Both the position numbers and the translations under genes were made by a program. The notes below the pieces were generated by a model. It searched no databases and was not told where the DNA came from. It saw only the letters and a program-made list of their open reading frames with translations. Shown here in pieces: positions 37,910 to 61,915 of a DNA stretch of 64,000 nt. Source of the stretch: Strix aluco (lineage: Eukaryota > Chordata > Aves > Strigiformes > Strigidae); the NCBI RefSeq assembly GCF_031877795.1, contig NC_133943.1, positions 8,983,001-9,047,000 of the forward strand, read 5' to 3'. The first letter of the stretch is position 1. Every line of letters starts with the position of its first letter.

Positions 37910-38267
37910 TTACAAATCTTGCAGCTTTATTTCTTCCTCATCACTGTCAGTTACATTGATTAGGTGGATGCTGGAGGGAGTAGATGAGGCGGCTGAGAAA
38001 ACCTCCTCCAATGCTCCCGCATCCAGCTGTGGTAGGGGGCTTAAATACTGCTCCTCCTTGCATTTGTCGGGGCAAGACACTACCTCAAGGCACTCAAAGC
38101 TGCGGTCGTTCTCACGTATACTTTCTGTTGGATATTCTTTGAAAGGATAGTCTTTGTTCTGAGCTGAAAACATCGCCTCCTGTCTTTGGTACCTGTCTTC
38201 ATAAAAGCCAGGCACTGAGCTGGAGAAATTCCCACAGCCAAATGGAGGTCGGCTGAATGGGCATGTG
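37910..38267 (-). CDS. SOX30: SOX30 exon 5 (C-terminus and stop)
   Basis: Encodes [60 protein letters not shown] and [16 protein letters not shown], with TAA at 37912-37910. It matches the human C-terminus ([30 protein letters not shown]). The acceptor is CTTTCCTTGCAG. Confidence 0.96.
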
Positions 38268-41200
38268 CTGCAAGGAAAGAGATTGAAAGCTGGCTTTCAG
38301 AAATGCAGATTGCTTGGTCTTCCATTCAGCTAAGAAAAACAGAACGACACTAATGTTCTATGTCAGTTTATCCCGTTGAAATATTCAAAACACATGCACT
38401 TCAAAACCATGCCTAATTTAAACCCTGGGGCCATAACAAGAGTCATGCACAGATTCCATATCTGTGCATATGCACCTCTTCATGCTAAGCACATGCATGA
38501 CACTGCTTTGAAAACAAACACAAAACCCATAGTATTTATCAATGAAATAATACCATGGATAAACCAGCATCTGATAAGCCTGCAGTATGTTAACAGACAT
38601 ACTCAGAATAGTAATACAAAACATTAGAAATCTGTGTTATTTGTGTGCCAAAATTTCTGACAGAGCTGGGGTAAAATGCTCTTATTTATTCTTTTGAGTG
38701 AACTCTTCCATCTGTTACATTGTTATTAAACAAGAGGACTGACAGAGAATCTTTGTGCCCAATATCTAGTTGTCAATGTTACTATTTAAAAAATGTACAG
38801 TGATAAATTTTTAAAAAGCACCCACCGAGTAGATTGCAGGAAGTTACTCTGTCAAATGTAATGGTATTCCTCCAGTGTCAGAAATTTGAATTTTTATTCT
38901 GATGTGGAATGACACATGTATTGTAATTTACAGTGTTACAGAAATTCACCACATTGTTAAGAAAACAAGAGTATGTGAAGAATAGAGCTCTACAGTGCAG
39001 GCATTATCAAGACATTGATACAATGTCTACTGAGGTTTCAAGGAGACTATTCATCTTTCCAATCAAATACTTACATTTTTAGTGCATAAATCTGCATACA
39101 TACATTTGCACTGTCTGTGCCGCTCAGAAATTATGATTCTTGTATGCAAGAAATGAATTTATAGGAATGTGATCTTATAAATCATTGTATTAGAAAGATC
39201 CTGGTATTAGCAAAGCTAGCAGCCTTCAGAAGTCCATTAATGTGTGAACTCAGAACAGTCTTTTATGGTGCAAGAACACTCCTCTTCCTCAGAGGCCTCA
39301 CAGAACTGTCTAATTTCAGAGACCAAGGCCTAAGCAAAGTTAATCTTTAGCAATTTTGGGAATATGTGTTGTGTGTTTCTTTAAAGAATCTCAAAAATAG
39401 AAATATCTTGCATTGCACTTATCAGCTTATACAGCTCTTTGGAGTTTCATGGGTCATGATCAGCCCTAATTTATGACCAGGTTGTCTTATTGCCATAGGA
39501 ACAGATGGGTTGTTGCTATTAGTAGGAATGAGCAGTGTATAAACAGGCAGAATTTAAGGCTAATAGTCATAATAATTTGTTATGGTTGATACTGCACAGT
39601 CATGAAAGAAAAATGATGCTTTACAAAGAATAATCATCAGTAGGCCATCAGACCTCCTGAGGCTGAGCAGCACACCTGCTGCTGGGAGGGCACTGGTGCT
39701 CTCTGTGCGTGCTTAGCTTAGGAAATACCCACGGGATATTACATGTGTTAGCTTGTAAATTCTTTGATTAGGTGATCTCTGATTGACTGCCCAGAGACTG
39801 CAAGTTAAAACTAGGAATTACTACTTACATAAGAATTCTGAAGACATTTCCCACCAGGCTGGATTTCAGAAATATCGGTAGTTACGACAGCTGCAATTGT
39901 AATACCCAGAAGACCTCTCACAGACCTACTTTAATTCTATCTGATCATTTTCAAAATATATTTACACTACCTCCACCTAATGTTTTTTCTGTAGAAATCA
40001 ATAGCACTTAGACGCATAAAGTGGAGAGAGAATATTCTTCTATTTACTGTGGATTTGGGAGTGCCAATTGCTGCAACAGTATGGACTCAATAACTGGGCA
40101 TATATTATGAGCAGCCTCAGGCCAGCAGGTCCCACCACAAAGGAGCTATAGGAAGGTAAGAGCACCTTTCCTTTTGAATGCTCCACTTGCTTTCTGTAAA
40201 TCAAAAGACTCTCTGCCTTTTAGCATTTGTTCTTAGTGGTACCAAAATGAAGGGTTTCATTACCTTGAGGGGATATAGTGAGGTCCAGGTACAAAGTAAG
40301 GGTGGTAGAATGAAAATCGAGGAGGTAATCCAAACAGACTGGCTGGCTGACCAATGGGAGGAGGCTCGTAGACATGTGAGTGAAGAAAAGGGGTAGCCTG
40401 GGGAAGAAGTACACCTCTAGGAAAAGCAGAAACCCCTGGGTACTCCTTTGGGGGCTCGCTATTAGGGACAGAAAATCTGCCATTAGCAGTGCTTATGTTA
40501 CTTGGGTTTCTGCTGAAGCTCTCAATGAAAACTGGTGCAGGTCTCGTCAGAGAGCAATGGAGCTTAGATACATCAAGAGCTTCTGTCTGAGCAGGTTTGA
40601 CAAAGTGCTGTGATGAAATTACAGGGTGCAGGGGCAGGGTTGGAGCTGGGACAGCCACTGATGTGGTGCTTGCACTAGGTGTCTGGAAAAGAGTAATTGG
40701 ACCAGCATGTTGAATGGAAGAAGCCGGCAGACGGATAGCAGGAGATTCACCTTTAGGAAACAGAACAGTTATTTATCAGACATGAATAGAGGAAGAGGTT
40801 TCATAAACAGCAGCATAGCAAACCACAGCCAGAGCTGGAACCATTTCCCCCAAAGTTTCTAGCATTACTTCCCTGCAATTCACAGTCATGCACCACTTGG
40901 CCTACATGGATTCTGACAGATGGGTTTGGAGCCCACACATTCAAGTTTCCTTCTACAGAATCCCAAGAATGAAAGAAGAAGGAACTGGCTAGCGAGCATT
41001 GAGGCTGTGGGGCTGGTGAGGGCTCTGTCTTGTCCTAATATGGACACAGAATGGTGTTGGAGTGTGCATTTAGCACCTGAATCTCAGAAGACTTCCCAAG
41101 TCTACTAGCTGAGTTGGAGTGAGCCAAATTCTTAACAAATCTGTGTGGTGCCAAAGCAGCAGCGAGGAGCAGAAGCAACGGTTAAAACAACCTACTCTCT

Positions 41201-44200
41201 GATACATTTTCTTAATTGTTTCACCAATGAAGGCACCCGCTAGCCAATTTCACCTTGAAATGTTTTGCAAAACATATACTTGAATGTGCACTTTCAAATC
41301 ACACAGCATGTCAACAGGGCTGCCTTTATACAGAAAGTTTTCAAAACACATTGCATAAGTATTTTCAAACCCCACTACCTACTCTAAGAGTCTAAATTCC
41401 AAGTCAACAGGACTTAAATGCATCTAGATTTTTACAGTGTGTATTTAAGGATAATTTCAGCCATAGTAGGATAGTAAATTCTAGAATGAAACTTAGTAGC
41501 ATCTGAGGACAACATGACATTATAAAATATACTAGGGTAAGAAAGCAAAGAATACTTTATTCAGTCAAATTTACAGAAGCATTTGAGAAAGGATCACATC
41601 ACTAACTCAAATCCTCACCAGAACAAAGCTGAGTGTTCTCTTTTACATCTCCGAATATTACCCCACAGCATAAACAGGCATTTAATTTTCTTGTCTCATT
41701 ATAAGGAGAGCAGCCTTTGTCAGTATGCTTAAAGAGAAAAGTGCTATTGCCTGGATCTAAGCTATTTGTTGTTGAAATCAACTATCCATGCACTAACAGA
41801 GCCAGAGCTCTTTCACTACAGACTATGCAGGTCAGCTATTATACTTGACTGTGGGCTCTCATACTACACTGACTCTATTTCACTGCCCACATTGACTTCT
41901 TACAAAAAGGAGGATCCTTCCAGGTTAGGTGCAACTTTTTAATACATTCCTTCTGTAACTATTATTTTTGTTCGTATAAAAGCAGAGCTATGTATGCTCA
42001 AACTGTGGGCATGTGCAAGTTCCTAACAGCTACATATAGAACTATTCCAGGTGTGCACAGATACCTAAGTAACCATTCATGGAAAATGTGTCAATGAAAA
42101 ATTTCTTTTTCAGTTTTAGTGACTGCTTTAATATTACAGCACACACCTTACTAACACCCTACTAACTTCCTTTTTGATGCCCTTGCTGACAGTTCTGTCT
42201 GCTGTCTCTTGTAAGCAGTCTAAGTTGCTGAGCATTTGCTCTAGAGCAATGGTGCCCTCACTACCAAGGAACACTAACATCAGGACTAAGCTAACCAGCT
42301 TAGTAGCATGGGGTTGAGCGCTAGTGCAGTTAGAGCTGGTGAGGTAAGATACATGTGGGTTGGACACAACATGAAAAAGAAGATGTAACTTAACAGGAAG
42401 CAAGTGTTGAGTAATAGAGATCCAAAAAGACCAAGAAGTAGCAGAAGGTAACCAGGAGCTACAAAGACAATAGCAGGAATCTGTGGGCAATGAAGAAGCC
42501 AGAAGAATTTAAGAGGCTGAGGAAACAGTAGGTAGAGACTAGGAGTCAGAGGTGCAGTGCAGAGGAGGACTGATAGAAATAGTGGTGTCAAGAAAGACTG
42601 AGAAATTGTTTTAACTATATCTATATTACCATCTGTATAACTTTTACATATAGTAAATTCATAGGTAAATTCTGACTCTCTAAAATCATTCACTACTGAA
42701 AACTCACAGACTGGGTGTCCAATAGTGTTCTTAACATTGGGGATGACAACAGAGTAAGCAGGTGATGGGAAGGGACAAACACCAGCTGGATTTGTAGCGA
42801 TGATACTCTGAGAAGTGCTGGAAAATACAGCAGAGACAGGCAGTGGAAAATGCTTCCTTTTGCTTGGCCGCGGTTGATAAACCCAACCTGTCAGAGATGA
42901 AAAAAGATGCAGACATCCAGTTTTTGGGATGGTCTCATTCTTTATGTAAAGCTATGATATCTGTAATTCTGAAGTATCTAAAAAACATTACTCCAAAACC
43001 TGCTCCCATAGTCAATAGCAATACTCCATTTGTTTCAGTGAGCTAGCAAATCGGGCATTTTAACAGAAGTGGTAATAAAATGGACATATTTGGGCATTGT
43101 TTTTACGTAACTGAATAGTAACTGTGAGACAAAGAAATACAGAACAGTGGGGAGTGATGTGGCACAGCTGAGGAAAGCATATTAAGCAGAACATGACACT
43201 GTACCATGGGCTTTCAGTGCAGAGGAAAACCATGACTGTATTCAAAATGCGGATCTTTCCTGACTGACTCCTTAACCCCTTAAGTCTCACATATACCTGC
43301 AGGTTATAAGAGACAATGGAAAATATGACCCACTAGGAATCCTGTCTAGATTTTGGAGGAGTATGTTTGCTTTTAACTTTCAACATTAACCAAACTCTAA
43401 CAGATGTATAAATATATTATGAATTTACACTGAGCAGCTAGGTTTCTTACACAGGCTAACTCTTAATGCAACTTTCAAGAAGCTCTTTTTTTTTTTTTTT
43501 TTAATTGAAAAGTGCAAAGAGAGAGGGAGAGATAAGAGCTGCTCTTATCTTTTGCTTGTTTATGACACATTAGTCAGATCTTGTCTACCAGGATTAGCCA
43601 TAATCATGAACTAGCGGGATTATGACAACAGAGAGAGGAAGGCTCTCAACAGCTTTTAAAAAAGAATGTTCAAAGTACTTACGCTCCATTTTATTGAACT
43701 ACAGCGTTATGGAGAAATCAATTTGTTAAAGGTACAAACTTTTAAGCCTTTTGACAAAAGGCTGAGAAACAACATCTTCCACACCATTATTTGGGAATCC
43801 CAAGTCTACATGTTGAAGATTCCCACAGAATACAATGCCATTTGTGCTTCCTGTGGCATTTCCCTTTCCTGCTTTTAAGGAATGGATGCATGTGTCACCA
43901 TAGGCCACCTGTGCACAGCTCTTTGTGGAGCATGTAAAATGATGCAGCAGGCCATGTTCACAATAAACTCACTATCTGGCCATTAGACTACTAAAGCATT
44001 CAGAAGAGCTGCTGTAGCTGTGGTAGTCTAAGACTGTAAGAAACGTTAGAGGCTATGAAGGATGAAGCATCATTTTGGATGTTTTAAAAAATTAATATGT
44101 TTTCAGGTACTAGAAAGCTGACAGGAGGAGTGTGTGCTTTAAATTTTTGTAATTTTTTTCTAACTCTATTACTTGCACTAAAGAAAGAGATCAATTTTTC

Positions 44201-46529
44201 CAAAAATCTTGCACTTCTTTACCAGGAAATTCCTCTCTGTGCTTTTGTTTTAGTTTCTGTGCTTCATCATAATAGGGCTGCTTCTGCTCTTCAGTCAGTT
44301 TGCTCCACTCCAGTCCAAGCTGAACACTGATTGCTGTATTACTAGCAGCTGGGTTAGCTTTTGCTAGAGCAGGCCGATGAATCCTAGCCCACACCATAAA
44401 TGCGTTCATTGGACGCTTTACATGGCCACTTTTGTCCTTGCTAAATGGAGTATCTGCCATACCTATGCAACAAAATGAGGAAAGATGATCATCTTCCAAG
44501 CAATATGTGCAATACAGGCTACATTCAATAGTACATCAAGAGGGTATTTGGCAACAGTCAAAAAAATCACTAGGGCTTTGGAACACATGAAACTCAATGC
44601 ACATTTGGAGAGCAGTTCCTAGAAAAATAACTAAGGCTAAGGGAGTATCCTCCACTAACCTTCACTGAACCACTGCATAAGGAATCATTTACCTAGCTTT
44701 TGTTGCATATTATTTTAAAAAAACCAAACAACAAAACCAAACATATGAGACTGCTAACACACTGGTTTGGATTTCATTTGGCTAGATTGTTTTCTTATGA
44801 ATTTAGAAACTAAACATTGTATAGCATAGACTATATCACTGCAAATTTTTTATCACCACCAGAACTATGTATCTGAAGCCCTAACGATGCAGGGACCAGA
44901 TCTAATGATGGCAGTTTAGTCCCACACCTGCAGTCCCTGGCTTCTCAGCTGAGGCTGTTGCTGTTTAGGGTTTCTGGTTGGGGTTTTTTTTTTTCCCTTT
45001 CTCACTTTTTTCTCAGATTTGGACACTAATTTTGCTGGAGGAACCCATGTTACCATACAACTGTTACGTGACTGTTATATGACACGAAGCTTTGCCTCTT
45101 TGTAAATTCAGACTGCATTTAAATTGAGCTGGTGACAGGATGAATCCTCAGAGCTCTCACAACTGATTCTTGAGCAAGCAACTTCTTCTCTGAAAAAGGT
45201 TTATAAATTAACTCTTTCACCTTATCATTAAAGGGCAACAGGCTTCTAGCCTTTAAGATCTCCCTTTTAAGTCATTAATTTTGAATGCCTAGATCTATTT
45301 CAAAAAAAGTAAGCTTCTAATCCAGATGTTTCAAAATGTTCCTCATTTAACATGTCCACATTTTCTGAGAAGTGTATGAATGCTTCATAGCTTTAAAAAT
45401 CAAGCAGATTCCTGACTTTAAACTTGCAATCACAACTCAGTGTAATTCTGAACAATTATAAGGGGTTTAACGTAGTCAGGGAGCAAACTGCATTGATTTT
45501 TAACAAACCACGAAGAACTCTGTGCTCCTGTATGTTTATTTCTTACGCTGAAGGAGGGAGTGGTACAAACTCCAGTCTATCCAACGGGACAGTTCTCTAA
45601 TGTGACCTTTCGGCTTGTGTTCTCCTATCTGATAACCTGCCAACTGTGCGTCACTGAACCCCTGCAAGGTCTCGTAACGTTATACCTGAATCGGAGGGCT
45701 GTACTGTGAAGGGAACATTTTTAGTTTCAATCTTTACTGGAGGCTCCAGTAGAGACTTAAGCGGCACTTGTTTCACCGGCACTTCAGCCACGTGGATCAG
45801 CTGCGGCGGCAGAGGGCCTTGGATCTGCAGGCAGGTCCCAGGAACTAAGGGGTGCAACACAACTGGGTTCTTCAGCTCTCCGGGGGGGATCCCGAACCCC
45901 TCCCGCTGCTGCACCGTGCGGCCAGCAGTGCTGGTCTGAGCAGGCCCACACAGGGATCCAGCCGGGCCAGCGTCCTCTTCCATCTTCGCCCCGCAAGCCT
46001 CGAGGGCCGCGTCAGGCGGCTGCCCTTTGACAGCACCGCCTCTCCAGGGCTCCTGCCCGCTCCGCCTCTTCTCCGGCACCTTCCCCTCCTCCTGGCTTGC
46101 TCCGCTGACCCTTTCATCGTCCCTTTCCCTCTTGATGGCGCCGCGGGCCTCCCCTTTACCCCCCCGCGGAGATGGCGAGCTCCTGGTCTTGCCCCAAGAC
46201 CCTCCGCCGTCCGTGTGGCTGCCCAGGGCATTTCCCCCCTCCGGCTCGGGCTCCTCGACTTTGACTTGCAGCACGCTGAAGGGGCCCAAGACCTCCCACT
46301 GCGGGGGGGACGGCGGAGGCGGCGGGGGGCGGCTGGGGCGCGGGGGCCGCTCCGGGGGGGGCCTGGAGCGGAGCGGCCGCTCCCTCGCCTTCCGCTGCAT
46401 CCTGCCGCGGCCGTTTGCCGCCCGCGGTCGTTGCGCCAACGCCCAACGGCCGCGCACCCATCCCCGCTCCCTCCCGCGCGCCGCGCTCCGGCCGCTCGCC
46501 CCCCGCCGCCGGCTGGCGGCTGAAACCAT
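37910..46529 (-). CDS. SOX30: SOX30, five coding exons
   Basis: HMG-box transcription factor of SOX group H, known for its role in male germ-cell development. Exons 45686-46529 (or from 46400), 44223-44462, 42708-42887, 40264-40750 and 37910-38267 join in phase. The product is 659 residues from Met at 46400, or 702 from Met at 46529; human is 753. Visible parts: an N-terminal proline/arginine-rich region; [20 protein letters not shown], close to human SLLEPSVKIETKDVPLTVLP; a complete HMG box ([20 protein letters not shown], about residues 252-320 with the shorter start); a proline-rich central region; and the C-terminus [16 protein letters not shown]. It is head-to-head with THG1L. No break is seen. 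Confidence 0.96.
38268..40263 (-). other. SOX30: SOX30 intron 4
   Basis: A+T-rich unique sequence. I see no exon, RNA gene or recognisable repeat. Confidence 0.6.
40264..40750 (-). CDS. SOX30: SOX30 exon 4 (proline-rich region)
   Basis: Encodes [20 protein letters not shown] near the start, and [20 protein letters not shown] and [15 protein letters not shown] at the end. It matches human HPHVYQPPPLGHPATLFGTP. Middle residues are poorly conserved. The acceptor is TTTCCTAAAG and the donor GTAATG. Confidence 0.95.
40751..42707 (-). other. SOX30: SOX30 intron 3
   Basis: Unique intronic sequence. Several minus-strand ORFs at 42134-42690 have leucine-rich or hydrophobic translations but no splice or family support. 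Confidence 0.55.
42708..42887 (-). CDS. SOX30: SOX30 exon 3
   Basis: Encodes [20 protein letters not shown], then SIIATNPAG and [19 protein letters not shown], matching human WVYQPRPGKRKRFPLSVSNV. RPSKRK completes the basic end of the HMG box and could act as a nuclear localisation signal. The acceptor is TCTCTGACAG and the donor GTGAGT. Confidence 0.94.
42888..45685 (-). other. SOX30: SOX30 introns 1 and 2 (flanking exon 2)
   Basis: Apart from the HMG exon (44223-44462), I see poly(T) at about 43485-43502, a palindromic pair of GATA motifs at 43530-43550, and otherwise A+T-rich unique sequence. Confidence 0.55.
44223..44462 (-). CDS. SOX30: SOX30 exon 2 (HMG box)
   Basis: Encodes [60 protein letters not shown] and KHREEFPG. 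This is nearly identical to the human SOX30 box, including the SOX30-specific WARIHRP in place of the usual WSRxxRR. The acceptor is TTGCATAG and the donor GTAAAG. Confidence 0.98.
45686..46529 (-). CDS. SOX30: SOX30 exon 1
   Basis: Open from Met at 46529 (poor context, T at -3). The in-frame Met at 46400 has A at -3 and is my preferred start, because the first 43 residues are almost purely R/G/A with a single acidic residue, like translated 5' UTR. It contains acidic and proline-rich stretches ([13 protein letters not shown]) and ends VQPSDSG. The donor is GTATAA. Confidence 0.88.
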
Positions 46530-46610
46530 AGAGAGGTCCGCCGAGACGCCCAGAGGGGCTCGCCGCCGTGCTCTCGGAGGGCGCCCGCCGCTTCCGCTTC
46601 CGCTGTGGCC

Positions 46611-51505
<4,895 letters not shown>

Positions 51506-52230
51506 TACCTCTGATGAGTATAACTGGTAGTTCACATTCTGCTTGGGTTGTTGGCAAGTGAGGAGCATGAATGGTGGCGAGCAGAGTTTAACCTCTAACC
51601 CTCTTCAACTGCTACATTGGTTTAGGACTGTTGTTGCCTGAAAAAAAGTCACTGATATGTTGTCTGACATACAAGGATACACCCATATGGAAAACCTAAA
51701 ATCATATTTTATTTTGAATGTTAAGAACTTCCCATAAATTAAGACTGTTCCTTCCTTGTACATGCATATTTGTAGTAAAAGTGTCTAGAAGTTTCATGCA
51801 TTTCTGTATCGTTTAAACCATGAGGTATTTTACTGAACGGCTGAACTATAAAAAAGCTTGCATATTTGAACAGTTAAAAGCAGAGGAGAAAGTCATTGTT
51901 TAGATATTTGTTTCAACTGAGATGGACCAGAATACTTCAATTGGCACTTATTTCAAGGCCACTGTGATTAGTCAGATTAGTGACAAACTGTTCAACTACC
52001 TTATGTCTCTGATTTTTACAGAAAAAAAAATGGAGTAGCCCAGCAGTTTCCTATGACTGTTTTTTTTAAAAAACTTTTGTTAAATGTACAGGATTTTTAT
52101 ACTTTTTAAAAGTTTAAAAAAAATATTCTTCTCTGCTGTGTTTATTACTTGGCCTTTCTCATTCCTGGGACTTCACTGTTTGGAAGTTTCACCAATTAGC
52201 AGTAGAAGTTAATAAAGATACTGCACAGAC
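51506..52230 (+). other. THG1L: THG1L 3' UTR with poly(A) signal
   Basis: A+T-rich sequence after the stop codon with a canonical AATAAA at 52211-52216, 706 bases past the stop. It is the best candidate for THG1L 3'-end formation, and nothing else is recognised here. Confidence 0.7.
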
Positions 52231-52412
52231 TTGAATTCTGTTAGGAGGGGTAGATACTGTGATCTGTCTCCCACTGGGCAGTAGAGTGAAAGGCAAAGAG
52301 GGTGCTAACAAGAACTTGTATTGCTGTTCTCTGATTTTCCTGGGGATGACACAGACTTAGCAGTCCTGACAATACATGTTCGAGGGAAGGGGGGAGTGTG
52401 TGTTGCCTGCTC

Positions 52413-52963
52413 TGTCGTGGTTTAAACCCGACCGACAGCCAAACACCATGCAGCTGCTCACTCACCCTCCCCCACCCCGGGGAATGGGGGAGGGAATTGC
52501 AAGGGTAAAGGTAAGGAGACTCGTAGGTTGGGATAAGAATGATTTAATAATTGAAGTAATTAAAATAATAATGATAATAGTAATAATAGAAATTACAAAC
52601 AAGTAATGCACAATACAGTTACCCAGCCTGTTCCCAGCTAGCAATCCTAGAGAAGAGAGAATCCTGAAATCACAATCCTGGAAGCGAGAGTGAGCTTCCC
52701 AATCAACCCTCACCTATACACTGAGCGTGATGTTGTGTGATATGGAACATTGCATCAGCCAGTTTGGGTCCATTGCTCTGGCTGTGCCTCCTCCCAGCTT
52801 CTTGTGCACCTGCACACTAGCAGGACAGGGGAAGTTGAAAAGTCCTTGATTTCTTAGCAACAACTAAAAACATGAGTATATATATATACGTTCTTCTCAT
52901 GGCACTATTCTGGCTAGGAAGAAGAAGAAAAAAAAAAGCTCTATTCCAGTTGCAACTAGGACA
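52413..52963 (+). mobile_element. solo LTR of an avian endogenous retrovirus (ERVL-like)
   Basis: Begins TGTCGTGGTTTAAACCCGAC, followed by GACAGCCAAACACCATGCAG and a C-rich CTCACCCTCCCCCACCCC block. It continues through an AT-rich stretch (52545-52590) and ends near CTATTCCAGTTGCAACTAGG then ACA. This is an LTR pattern I recall as widespread in neoavian birds. No internal gag, pol or env sequence and no second LTR adjoin it, so it is a solo LTR left by recombination. I see no clear target-site duplication, and it has small indels, suggesting some age. Confidence 0.82.
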
Positions 52964-54689
52964 TCTATGCACAGTTTTGTTCTGGTTTAATTGTCAAAAC
53001 AGTTAAATCATACCACTTCTCAGAGCAGAAATATTTCGGATAATGTAAAGGGGCTTGTCCCAGTGTAACTGGAATTTGAGGGAAATAACCTATTTCACTA
53101 TAGAAATGCAAAGATAATGGTATAATAGGTATTTATAAGGATATTATTATTGCTTTTAACAAACTGGTTTCAAAACCATGGTGCTAGAACAGTAATCTGG
53201 CAAGCTGTTGGTGAGAGAGAGTCAGGAGTTGGGACTGGTCATAAAAATGGAAAGAAAGGATCGATTGTGACTAAAGGAGGTCAGCACTGAGTTAGTTTCC
53301 CATGAATTTGCATAGCAGCCTACTTCATCTGCCCTTCCCCCAGGAAGAACTTACACATCTAAGGCAATGTGTGCACTTTGCTGTTTTTTAAAAAAAAAAA
53401 AGCTAAACAGGTACTGATATAAACTACTACTTTGCAGTTTCTTCCTGAGATTAAACAATAAGTCTGTGTGTTTATAATAGCACAGGGCTTCCCCTTTACC
53501 ACTGTGTGCTAATACTGAGTAGTTATGTACGTGCAATGAGAGAATGCATCATTTTTATTTTGTAGAATGGGCTGTATAATTCCCAGAAAGAGGATATGAG
53601 GGATTGTGAGGTGATGACTGTATAAATCATTGCATCAGTCACTTACCACTAAGAACTTCCTATCTGTCTGTCTGGTTTTTTTCATCTCGTAACACAAATG
53701 TAATTTACTTGATTGAAATGCCATTATATTACTCCCTAGTGCCTGACTTTGGGTGTTACATATAAAGCAACTGTTCCAGAGGTGGTAACATTTGGATTTT
53801 GCAGTCTGAGTAAAGATGAAAAAAAATTTTGGCAACCATGATTCATGCTTGGAAAGTATTATGTAGGGTTTTTATCATATATATTATGGCTACCTGATAC
53901 ATAAATAGATAGATATTGTAGAATGTATGTACATTGTGTGTGTGTGTGTGTGTGTAAAAAATGGGTCTGTATTAGGTCTTACCCTCAGAGTGTTTTCTAA
54001 TTAACTCATCCTTACAATAATCTGTAATAAGTAAACATTCCTGTTTACATATGGATGCAGACTTGTAACCAAGGCATGGACTGTCTGTACAGCCATGGCC
54101 TTTAATTTGTATTAATCAGTGCTAGAGAAAGAAACACCCCTTGGTATCCTCACACATAAAGTCATATGACTTTGTAGATGGAGGGGAAAATAAATCTTCA
54201 CAAGGTTCAAGAAGTAGCCTGGCCTTAGTGGCACACACAGCCCCGGCCTGTGTCCTGTGCCTGTGCTTAGAGGTGTTTCTGTAGCTGCAGAAGTCCCGTG
54301 CTGTCGCCCAGAGAGGGAACAGGTGTTTCCCCTGAAGCCGGTCCGCAGGCTCTGGCTGATGCACTGCCGGAACCGGAGCTGGTTATGAAAGATTAATGGT
54401 ACGTGGTGGAATCTGCTTCAGAAAACCGCGCGGCAGCGTTAACATGCGCTGCCTTGCTGTTCTTCGGAGAAATGTTTCTGCACCGGCTACCCTTCTGCGG
54501 ATTTAAATGCAAATTACACCGCGACCCCCTTTTCCCCGGGCGCCATTTCATTGCCTGGGGCTGGGGGCAGGTGGCGTTTGGTCCCTGCGCGGGGCAGCAC
54601 CCCCAGTACAGAGACCAGCGGGGCAGTTGCAGCGGGGTGGGGGGCCGGTTAACCGACGATGCAGCGAGGAGGGAAACCGCAGTGACTCC
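52964..54689. other. intergenic region between the LTR and LSM11
   Basis: A+T-rich unique sequence with a (TG)10 microsatellite at 53935-53954 and an A-run near 53390-53402. No gene recognised. G+C rises from about 54240 toward the LSM11 promoter. Confidence 0.6.
53935..53954 (+). repeat. (TG)10 microsatellite
   Basis: Ten perfect TG dinucleotides in intergenic sequence upstream of LSM11. Confidence 0.9.
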
Positions 54690-54829
54690 GGAGTTCCCGA
54701 GACTTCCCGGTGGGCGGAGGCCGCCCCGCCCCTGGGCCCGTCCCGCGCGCGGGCGCTGCGCCGCGCCCTCCCCTCCCGAGCTGCAGCGGCCCCTAGCGGC
54801 GGCGGCGGCGGCCCGGCCCGCTGCCCGCC

Positions 54830-61915
<7,086 letters not shown>

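Noticed and set aside
42134-42693. Hydrophobic minus-strand ORFs in SOX30 intron 3
   Set aside because: Overlapping frames of pyrimidine-rich intron. The true exon 3 frame lies at 42708-42887.
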